Below, in pieces: positions 1 through 7,419 of a stretch of DNA of 12,946 nucleotides (its first letter is position 1; every line of letters starts with the position of its first letter). A program made the translations under genes and the position numbers. The notes below the pieces were generated by a model, which worked only from the letters and a program-made list of their open reading frames with translations, was not told the origin of the DNA and did no database searches. Source of the DNA: Lobulomyces angularis (Eukaryota; Chytridiomycota; Chytridiomycetes; Lobulomycetales; Lobulomycetaceae); assembly GCA_027604685.1 (NCBI GenBank), contig JADHYX010000193.1, forward strand, positions 27,999 through 40,944, in the 5' to 3' direction.

Positions 1-97
1 AAAAATACACAAAAAAAAAATTGTAATAATTAAAACTTGTTATATTTGTTCGGTATAATTTTTTATTGAATAAACCTATTTTTTTATTTTTATTTTT

Positions 98-769
98 TTA
101 TTTTTTACTTAGTCTAAACTTCATGAATATATCTAATACATTATCCAATTTTCTGGAGAAAAAAGGTTGTAAATTAAAAGAATGTAAAAAGAAAAATCAA
201 CTTACTTTTTATATTCATCTCCATATACTTTTAATGTTTCTATTTCTGCTTTTCTTGTTGCATATCCTTCCTCTTCCCACAGCTCTCTAACTTTTTTTCT
301 ATACAATAGTGCAATTTTATCACGACCAAATTTGCTGGGTGAGCAGGTTAGTAAATATTCATCAAATCCTCCTATTGTTAATTAAAAAAAAAAAAAAAAA
401 AAAAAAGTCTTACCACTTGACTCAATTTGTCTTAAGGCTTGAGTAGAAACTTTACATAATACATTCATATTTAAGAGTCTCGAATAAAAAAAAGTGTTTA
501 TGACATTTGGAAAAAAAACAGCTGGAGCTTTAATTTCATTTTTTTCTGAAACAGTTTCACCAAATCGAACTTCCTTTCCATGCATTAACAAAGGCATATG
601 TCTTTTGTATTGTCTAAGTGATTCCGCTAACCTTTTTATTTTATTTTTTTGTTATTATTATTTTTTTTTTTATTTAAAAAATATCATACGGTCTTCCAAT
701 TCGTTTAGGATCTCTTAAATGTTTTTGCGCTTGAAGCATTTTTACTTTTAGAGAAGGTGGTAATGTCAT
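98..769 (-). CDS. Mitochondrial large-subunit ribosomal protein bL28m, 4 exons
   Basis: Structural protein of the mitochondrial 54S/39S large ribosomal subunit, homologous to bacterial L28 and yeast Mrpl24. Exons on the minus strand are 769-690, 631-414, 371-206 and 152-98; they sum to 519 nt (172 aa plus TAA). The introns are 58, 42 and 53 nt, with donors GTATGA, GTAAGA and GTAAGT. The L28 core spans about residues 45-107: RFGETVSEKNE, then FFPNV, then KVSTQALRQIESSGGFDEYLL. This matches the fungal L28 pattern of PNV, a VST.ALR.I segment and GGxDEYLL. The first 37 residues are basic and nearly free of acidic residues, which fits a mitochondrial presequence or rRNA-binding tail. The last 65 residues are a charged, probably helical extension, typical of mitochondrial versions (bacterial L28 has about 78 aa). 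Reading through the last donor would stop at once (TAA), giving a protein 18 aa shorter, so the final 18 codons are the least certain part. The gene diverges from the M28 peptidase. Confidence 0.85.
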
Positions 770-1539
770 TTTTTTTTCTTTTTTTTTTTTTAAGTTTATA
801 ATTTTTTTTTTTTTTTTTTTTTAAACTAAAACCCTTAGTGAATTTAATATTGAGAATGTACTAGGAAAAATATATATACACAATCTATATGATCTTGAAT
901 AATAAGAATATTTAGAAGAAAGAGTTTCAAGATTTATTAAAGAAAAAAAAGGATTTTTTTTGAACATTTTTTTGAACTAGGATCAAAAGAAGTTTTTAGA
1001 CTGGTTATTGCAATTAACTAATGCACTGGTTTTAAAAATGAAAAGATCAAATGTGATTTGTTGTTTATTTTAAGTTTTTTGATGTGAAAAAAAAAAAAAA
1101 ATTAACTATGGAGTTATAAACATTTACTGTTTTAAAAAAAAAAAAAATAAAAAAAACAATTAACTTTAAAAAAAAAAAAAGCAAATTCTTTAAATTATAA
1201 TAATTTTTAACGTATACTAATTAATTCTAAGTTTAAAATAATTTTCACAAGAGATCATTTAAAATTAAAGAAGCAACTGACACCTGCACCAAATCAAAGT
1301 TGGACAGCAGGATGTCTATTTGAGTCTATTAGCTTCTATTAGTGGATCTCTGCCACTTCCAAACCTACTCCAAAAGTCGGTTTTCATCACGTTCGGAGTG
1401 TGTGCGGAATATTACTTTATTGGAAAAATCATTTTTTTGGTAGAAAATGAAAAAGGAACAATTAAAAATTTTAATTTTAATTTTTTTTTTTTTTTTTTTA
1501 TAATATAAATTAAAAAAAAAGAAATTAAAAAATTTTAAA
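770..1539. other. Divergent intergenic region between bL28m and the M28 peptidase
   Basis: This 770-bp stretch separates two divergent starts and should hold both promoters. It is dominated by A and T homopolymers, for example at 783-822, 1086-1100, 1134-1147 and 1480-1499. No clear TATA box stands out for either gene. Short coding-like words occur at about 895-1015, but stops in every frame break them. A less AT-rich patch at about 1262-1430 is described separately. The two overlapping ORFs that can be drawn at 1365-1625 (minus) and 1320-1508 (plus) run into homopolymers and resemble no family I know. Confidence 0.6.
1262..1430. other. Less AT-rich patch of unknown nature
   Basis: Roughly 170 bases here look clearly richer in G and C than the surrounding intergenic DNA, which is otherwise almost all A and T. 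The plus frame from 1281 is open for over 70 codons and includes the peptide SGSLPLPNLLQKSVFITFG. A second plus frame from 1271 reads TPAPNQSWTAGCLFES before a stop. I recognise neither. The stretch TTCGGAG with flanking CACG/TGTG at about 1388-1402 can form a small hairpin, but no tRNA or snRNA signature fits. It could be an exon of an unannotated gene, a non-coding RNA, a promoter or a decayed gene. Confidence 0.35.
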
Positions 1540-4197
1540 ATGTTTAAAATAAGAATCCTTCTACTGTTTTTTACAGTAGGAATCGTTTTTTCTAAACTTT
1601 CTTCAATAGAAAAAAAATTATTCAAAAGTTTTTCTTTAAGCCGCGCTAAAAAAAATTTAAAAAAGTTAACTTCGATCGCTCATATTGCTGGATCAAAAAA
1701 TGATAAAATTTTAGTGGATTGGACTGTTGATCAATTTAAATCCTATGGATTGAATGATGTTACTGTTGAAGAATATTGGCCTTTAATTAAGTATTTTATT
1801 TTATTTCAATTATTTTTATTTTTTTTCATTTTATTTCTTCTTAATTTTTTTTTTTAATAAAATTTTTATTTTTATTATTTTTTTTTTTTTTGTTAGTTTT
1901 CCTGCAAAAAGATCACTTACACTACTAAAACCAACTCATTTTGAAGCGTCACTAACAGAAGATGTAATAGATTCAGATAAAACAAGTAGAGATCAAAATG
2001 CAGTACCAACTTTTCATGGCTACGGAGGATCAGGTGATGTTACCGGAAAATTGATATATGTAAATTACGGTTCAATTGATGATTTTCGACAACTAAAAGA
2101 CCTTGGAGTTGATTTTAAAGGTTCAATTTGTATTGTTAAATACGGTGGAATGTTTAGAGGTGTGAAAGTTAGAGCTGCTGAATTAGCCGGTTGTGCAGGA
2201 TGTATAATATATTCTGACCCCTTTGATGATGGATTTGTTAAAGGTAAAGTCTATCCCGAAGGACCATGGAGGGTAAAAAAAAAAATAATTAATGTATTAT
2301 ATATTTTATATCCAATTTTTGCACTTTAGCCACCTACTTCAGTACAGAGAGGTTCAGTACAATATAATCACGTCTACCAAGGAGATGCTTTAACTCCTGG
2401 AAAACCTGCTTTAAAAAATGCCACAAGACTACCTTTTGATGATGCTAATATTCCAAAAATTCCAAGTCTTCCGATATCCTATGCTGATGCTGAACCTGTA
2501 ATTTTTTTTTTAAGAATATTAAAAAAAAAAAAAATAAATTAAAAATTTAATTAACTGTATATATATATATTTTTTTTTTACTAGTTGTTAAAAGCCTTAG
2601 TTGGTTCAGGACATAAGGCTCTTGATATAGGAAAGGAGTGGCAAGGAGGATTAAAATTTGATTATTTCACTGGACCTGGAGAAGCTACTGTACGATTAAA
2701 TGTAAATCAAGATTATAAAATTCGTCCCATATGGAATGTGATAGTAAAAATTGAAGGAGAAGATACAAGTAAAATAGTGCTTGCAGGAAATCATAGAGAC
2801 GCTTGGGTTTTTGGTGCTGTTGATCCAAACTCTGGTACTGCTGCATTACTAGAAACTGGAAAAGGACTTGGGGACTTGTTAAAAACTGGATGGAAACCTA
2901 AAAGAAGTATTTGGCTTTGTTCTTGGGACGCCGAGGAATATGGTCTTATTGGATCAACTGAATTTGTTGAAAACCACATTGACGAATTAAAGGAAAAGGG
3001 TGTTACTTACATCAATGTTGATACCTCCATGGGTTTTTTTTTTTTTATCAGTTTAGTAATTACTAAATTAATTTTTTATTTTTTTTGTTTAGGTGACAAT
3101 TTTGCCTCTTCAGCTACCCCAAATTTGTCAAATTTAATAAGAGATGTAACAAAGGATGTAAAGCATCATAAATTTCCAGAATTTAGCGTTTATGATAAGG
3201 TAAATATATAATCAATACATATTTTTTTTTTTTTTATAAAGTGACTGTATCTTTTTTTTTTTTAAAAAAAAAAAAAAATGCAAAATTAAAATTAAAAAAA
3301 AAAAAAAAAAAATCAAATAAAAATTTATTTTATAGTGGTTGGAATCATCAAAAGAAAAAAGTCCATTTGGACTTGTTACACCAGTTGGAGGATTAGGAGC
3401 AGGTTCAGATTTTGTACCGTTTTTACAGCATGCAGGAATATCCTCGATTAGTTTAGAATTTCGGGGTGAATATGGAGTGTACCATTCAAACTACGATTCT
3501 TTTTATTGGATAAAAGAAACGCAGGGCTTTAAATCTTTAATTACGACAGCAGAAATATACTCGTTAACTTTATTAAGGTTAAGTGACAGTGAAGTTGTTC
3601 CAATGAGTCCGTTACACTATTGGTTGGAGTTATTTAAATACAGTACAGACTTGGTGAACATATTACCGATTGAAGTTAGTATAAAAAAGCTGTTGGAAAG
3701 TGTGGAAGTATTTAAATTGAACAGTCTAAGATTTGAAGATAGATTAAAATCTATCAACGACAACAAAAAAAGAGAATTAAATTTTCAAAAAGAAGAAAAT
3801 ATTAATTACTTTAATACTGAACAAGAAAACTTTAAATTAATTAACGAAAAATTGATATTTTTGGAAAGAAAGTTTTGTCTCTTTAAAGATGGAATTGGTA
3901 AACGTAGAAAATGGTATAAGCATTTTATCTATGCACCAGGTAAAATATATTAAAAAATATGGTAATTTATTTATTTATTTAATTTTTTTTTTTTTTAGGA
4001 GAATGGGCAGGTTATGACTTGGAATATTATCCCTCTATTAGAGAAGTTTTAAGTATTAAAGGTAAAAATAAGTTATATATATATATATATGTTATTTTAT
4101 TTTTTAAGGTGAAAATAGAATTCAAACCATGCAGTATGAAGTTGATAAATTAGCTGGTATTATTAAGGTAGCAGCTGATTATTTAGGTAGTAGCTAA
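1540..4197 (+). CDS. M28B zinc peptidase, glutamate carboxypeptidase II-like, 8 exons
   Basis: A secretory-pathway metallopeptidase of the GCPII / transferrin-receptor family that removes C-terminal acidic or other residues from peptides. Exons are 1540-1790, 1897-2272, 2330-2497, 2585-3032, 3093-3199, 3336-3939, 3999-4061 and 4109-4197; they sum to 2106 nt (701 aa; human GCPII has 750). Residues 1-18 form a hydrophobic signal peptide or anchor. A PA domain lies at about 130-190 (YVNYG..DF, FRGVKV..AELAG). The M28 catalytic domain follows with all five zinc ligands: His335 and Asp345 (NHRDAWVFGAVDPNSG), Glu383 next to catalytic Glu382 (WDAEEYG), Asp411 (INVDTS) and His500 (VYHSNYD). The C-terminal part (LIFLERKF, HFIYAPGEW) matches the family's dimerisation domain. 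The stretch corresponding to the human arginine patch (SGRARY) reads SISLEFRGEYG, so preference for N-acetyl-aspartyl-glutamate or folates should not be assumed. Plant AMP1-like or general carboxypeptidase roles are alternatives. A retained intron at 3033-3092 would keep the frame. Confidence 0.93.
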
Positions 4198-4586
4198 TGA
4201 AATTTTATTTTATTTTTGCTCTTTTTTTTATATTTTCATTTCTTAATTTTTTTTAAATTTTTTTTTACTATTATATATATATATATAAATTTGATTTGGT
4301 TATAAAAAAAGAGTTAATTTTTTTTTATTTTTAATTTTTTTAATTGAACTTTTTTTTTCCAATAAAAATTAAATTTTAAATTCATTTTGTTTAAGAAAAA
4401 TAAAAAGAGTACATTTTTTATATCAAAGTTTTTATTTTTATTTTATTTTATTTTGTTTTTTTAAAAAAACTGATAGAAAAATTTCAATTTTTGTTTGGTA
4501 AAAAGAAAATAAAAAAATAAAAAAACAAAAAACAAAGGGAAAATTTTCTATATACATTTTCACTTTTTTTTTTTTTATTCTTTAAT
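4198..4586. other. Convergent 3' intergenic region
   Basis: These 389 bases lie between the stop codons of the M28 peptidase (plus) and the metallothionein (minus), so they carry two converging 3' UTRs. They are almost pure A/T with long T runs, an alternating TA tract at about 4272-4287 and a perfect T7A7 palindrome (GTTTTTTTAAAAAAAC, 4455-4470). AATAAA motifs occur on both strands, including one at 4574-4579 on the minus strand, only 8-13 nt past the metallothionein stop. No coding signal was seen. Confidence 0.6.
4361..4366 (+). terminator. Possible poly(A) signal of the M28 peptidase
   Basis: AATAAA on the coding strand, about 165 nt after the peptidase stop and well before the oncoming metallothionein gene. 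In DNA this AT-rich the hexamer is frequent by chance, so only its position supports it. Confidence 0.25.
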
Positions 4587-5194
4587 TTATTTATCACATC
4601 TGCAAACACCTTTTTCACATTTGCAAGAACCTTTGGCACATTTGCATTTGTCACCACAACAAGCTACAAAAAAAAAATATATAAATATTGGAAACTAAAT
4701 TTAATTTTTTTATTTACCTGGTGGTTTATCAGTAGCACAACAGCATGAAGAGTCTGAATCCTTTACAATTGCCTTTCCAACACAGTTGCAAGCAGTCCCA
4801 CTACAATTTCAACAAAAGAAAAAAAAAATTAATTAATTTGGTTGAAGTATATTTAATTTTTTTACCATTTAGTACAAACACATTCTTTTCCTTTTTTTAT
4901 TTTTTTTAAATGATAAATTTTATTTGTTAGTTTGTGTTTTTCATACCACATTTACAAGAAGATTGTACAGCAGTACTGCAACCTTTTGATCCTGGTTGAG
5001 AGCAAGCTAAGAAAATAGGATATAAATATATATACAATTCATATATTTAATAAACATACTGCAAGTACCAGCAGGACAAGCACAAGTTTCTAAAAAAATT
5101 AAAAAAAAAAAAAATTTTTTTTAAAAAAGAAAAGAAAAAAAAAAAATTTATTTATTTATTTTTTTTTACTTGATTTGCAAGTTTCACAACCCAT
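4587..5194 (-). CDS. Metallothionein, 97 aa with 25 cysteines, 6 exons
   Basis: A small cysteine-thiolate protein that should bind Cu(I), Zn(II) or Cd(II) in the cytosol for metal buffering and detoxification. Exons on the minus strand are 5194-5170, 5089-5060, 5006-4947, 4884-4866 (a 19-nt microexon), 4800-4718 and 4663-4587; they sum to 294 nt. The product has 25 Cys in 97 residues, many in CxC or CxxC (C11-A-C13, C18-T-C20, C36-K-C38-E-C40-V-C42, C79-K-C81, C86-K-C88, C93-R-C95), plus a CCC at 64-66 and CC at 74-75. It has no His, Phe, Tyr or Trp, as is typical of metallothioneins. A Cys-free linker (residues 52-63) divides it into two clusters. It is larger than the yeast or Neurospora copper thioneins (25-60 aa), and the C-terminal cluster looks more like animal-type sequences, but no specific family can be assigned. 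Every splice joins Cys-rich frames without a stop, which supports the model. Confidence 0.87.
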
Positions 5195-5480
5195 TATTAA
5201 TTTTTAAATTTATTTTTTTGATCAAAAAAAGAATTTTTAATTTTTTTTTTTTTGAGTTTGAAAAAAAAAAAATTTTGTGATCCTTTTATAGTTGTTGAGT
5301 TATTTCTGCAGCAAAATGAGAGATTTCTGCATAAAAAAAAAAAAAATGAAAAAAAAGTTCCTTTAAAATTTAAGAGTTTTTTTTTATTTTTCTTGTTAAA
5401 AAGTAAAAAAAAAATTTAATTTTAAAAGCAAAAATAGCGCAAGAATTGAGCTGCTGCAGGATCTTTTGTATTTCTTTAAT
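5195..5480 (-). promoter_or_regulatory. Metallothionein promoter region with TATA box
   Basis: On the minus strand TATAAAAGGA occupies 5290-5281, about 90 nt before the metallothionein ATG, followed by an A/T-rich leader. Some 20 bp further upstream, TTTTGCTG (5316-5309, minus) matches the T-rich GCTG core of Ace1/Amt1-type copper-response sites, although the next base is C where the consensus excludes it. A near match to the metal-response element core TGCRCNC is present farther up (TGCGCTA, minus, about 5440). The TATA box is a firm observation; the metal elements are tentative. Confidence 0.45.
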
Positions 5481-5527
5481 ATTTTTATTGTATATTTGAG
5501 TGGATTTTGGTGTGTTTCAATCAATAC

Positions 5528-5587
5528 ATTTCAACAGATTTCAATGTATTTTAATATATTTCAATATATTTTAATGGATTTAAGCAG
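5528..5587. repeat. Tandem decamer array, six units
   Basis: Six consecutive 10-bp units of the form ATTTYAANNN: ATTTCAACAG, ATTTCAATGT, ATTTTAATAT, ATTTCAATAT, ATTTTAATGG, ATTTAAGCAG. The period of 10 places the same ATTTYAA face on one side of the helix. It sits about 330 bp upstream of the metallothionein start, in the shared divergent intergenic region. It might bend DNA or bind a protein array, or simply be a decaying minisatellite. Confidence 0.6.
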
Positions 5588-6886
5588 TTTTTCTTACTAA
5601 ATTGTCATAAATTTCGTTAGAAATTTAATACATTTCATTCCTAAGTTATCGACACACACCATTCCATATGTTTGAATTCATTATCTATAAAGAAATACTT
5701 GAAATTTGATACTAGATACTTCAACTTTTTAATGAAAGAGAAGTAGAACTTTTGAGTTATTATGCAGAGGCGGACACTGAGGGATTAAACAATGCCAGTA
5801 AAAAACGCTCACAGTAAAAATACCTCACCAAATTCTCACTTGTACTGACAGCATTCTACAAACTCAATATCATAATGCGAAATCCCTCAAACATATATTG
5901 ATATCATAGATCCCTCAAACATCCAATTAGTATCAATGACTAATTCCCTCAAAATTGCAAAACTCTTACCAATGTGAAGTCCCTCAAAACAAAAAGGTCT
6001 AAACCAAACAAGTTACCTCAAATTACATAGAATTAGCTCAACGAAATTACTAGAAATAATAACTCAAAAACCAAACAATTAGTAATAATAACTCTATAAA
6101 AAAAAAACATTAGTAGAAATAACTCAAAACAAAAAGTCTACATAGAATTAACGCAGATTAAAATTTTTTTTTTCATTTTTCGAAAAAAAAATAAAATAAA
6201 ATACAGAATTTAATTAGTAGACATTTAAAAACAAAATTTAATTTTTGTTTTTGTAAGTTACAAAAAAAGCAATAACAAAACTTTAGTTTTTTTTTTTTTG
6301 TTTTTCTGTAAAATAAAAAAAGGAGTTTTTGTGTTGTTTTCCAGAAAACAAAATGTGTATAAAATTATAAATAAAGATAATAAAGTATAATAAATAAATA
6401 GCTATAAATACAGTGTAAATAAACTATCAATAATGAGAGGACAATGATAGATAACAGTATAATAAAATCAATAAAATTCAATTCTTTTTTTAGAAAATTG
6501 AATAATCAGATCTTAAATGCTGTATCTTACAAATAATATTATATTTTTTAAACAAATGTTTAATGCAATTTTTGTAAAAAACCAAAGAAAATCAAAGAAT
6601 TCATAAAGAAAATTGCATACTTTTTGTAGTATAAAAAACCGATCTTTTAAAACACTTGGTAGTTATTACATAAAAGTTTTTTCAACTGAAAAGACCAAAA
6701 AACAAAAAAAATACGAAAAAAAGTAATTAAAAACACTTGATGAACATTTTAGAAAAAAAAAAAGAAATTCACTTAAAAATTGCAACTTACTTATAAAAAC
6801 ATCAAATTTCCCTCAAAATCAAAGTCCATCATAAAAAAGAAATAAACAAAGGATTGTTAAAAAAAAACAATAAAAAAAAAAAAAAG
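5588..6886. other. Long intergenic stretch with dispersed motif repeats
   Basis: About 1.3 kb without a recognisable gene. The part from 5760 to 6160 has fewer homopolymers than the rest and carries a dispersed CCCTCAAA motif and a 12-mer, TTTTGAGTTATT, in both orientations (described separately). From about 6160 to 6886 it becomes A-rich, with runs of A and T and a 7-bp inverted repeat (TTCAATT ... AATTGAA) at about 6478-6504. Stops are frequent in all frames. I see no RNA gene and no transposase-like peptide. Confidence 0.5.
5881..6129. repeat. Dispersed CCCTCAAA motif cluster
   Basis: The 8-mer CCCTCAAA occurs at 5884, 5912, 5946 and 5981, roughly 28-35 bp apart, then decays into ACCTCAAA (6016), GCTCAACG (6036) and AACTCAAA (6062, 6122) at a similar spacing. 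A further intact copy lies at 6810-6817. An inverted copy, TGAGGGATT (5778-5786), faces AATCCCTCA (5881-5889). The sequences between copies are not repeats of each other, so this is a spaced motif, not a simple satellite. It could be a factor-binding array or a degenerate repeat. Its purpose is unknown. Confidence 0.5.
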
Positions 6887-7163
6887 TACCATCGATAACG
6901 TCACAGGGCCAAAATCGGTAATTTTTTTTAAATTTTTTCTAATTTTTGCTTGATTTTTTTTTTTTCGATTCTTTGTTAGATTTTTTGATGCTAGTGATAA
7001 AATTTCTCCACCCAAAAGTTTCGGCAAGACAGTTCCAAAAAAGCGAAAAGATGTCATCAAAAATAGGCCAAAAATTTCTAAAAAAAAAAAAAAGTATCCA
7101 ACAATGTCTCAAAAAATTCAAAATATTTCAAAACTCACGTTCAATTCCACTTTTGCAGGATAA
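6887..7163 (+). pseudogene. Exon-like patch, possible unannotated or relic gene
   Basis: On the plus strand a segment 6887-6917 can be spliced to 6980-7163 over a 62-nt T-rich intron (GTAATT ... TTTGTTAG). The joined frame gives a basic peptide including FFDASDKISPPKSFGKTVPK and ends in TAA at 7161-7163. No start codon or upstream exon could be placed. The minus strand also offers a good-looking intron (7138-7078, GTGAGT ... TTTTTTTAG) leading into an open frame to 6857, so the strand is uncertain. No family is recognised. It may instead be part of the desaturase promoter, because a CRE-like ACGTCA occurs at 6898-6903. Confidence 0.25.
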
Positions 7164-7247
7164 CAAATTTTTTCTCAACAATAAATGGGGATCTCTTTTT
7201 TTTTTCTTTTTTATTATTTTTTTTAAATATAAACACCAATCTTCTTT

Positions 7248-7258
7248 TATATAAATAG
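7248..7258 (+). promoter_or_regulatory. TATA box of the desaturase gene
   Basis: TATATAAATAG lies 162 nt before the desaturase ATG and is followed by a pyrimidine-rich segment (CTTCCTTCTACTTCC and a T run), the usual layout of a fungal core promoter with a long leader. Other AT-rich words in the region would fit less well. Confidence 0.45.
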
Positions 7259-7419
7259 CTTCCTTCTACTTCCTTTTTTTTTTTTTTTTTATAAAAAATT
7301 ATTTCTATCTGACAATATTAAGCAAAATACCCTCAATCCTCTTCTTTAAAATTTTTACTGTAAAAATTAACAACCTTATATTAAAATAAAAATTTAAATA
7401 CCTCTAACTTAAAAGAAAA

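Noticed and set aside
66..290. Plus-strand hydrophobic ORF of 74 codons starting with TTG
   Set aside because: It is the shadow of the last exons and intron of bL28m on the minus strand; its hydrophobicity comes from T-rich DNA.
494..718. Plus-strand ORF across the bL28m coding exon
   Set aside because: It is antisense to a well-supported minus-strand exon with L28 motifs.
1380..1410. tRNA T-arm (CACG-TTCGGAG-TGTG)
   Set aside because: The T-loop lacks the conserved A58, and no matching acceptor stem, anticodon arm or D arm could be found around it.
2791..2979. Minus-strand ORF inside the peptidase
   Set aside because: It lies fully antisense to the catalytic exon that carries three zinc-ligand motifs.
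4073..4090. TA dinucleotide tract as a functional repeat
   Set aside because: It lies inside a 47-nt intron of the peptidase, and similar TA tracts occur elsewhere (about 2561 and 4272); ordinary microsatellite.
5881..6129. CRISPR-like array
   Set aside because: The repeat is only 8 bp, spacing varies and copies decay; the surrounding genes are eukaryotic and intron-rich.
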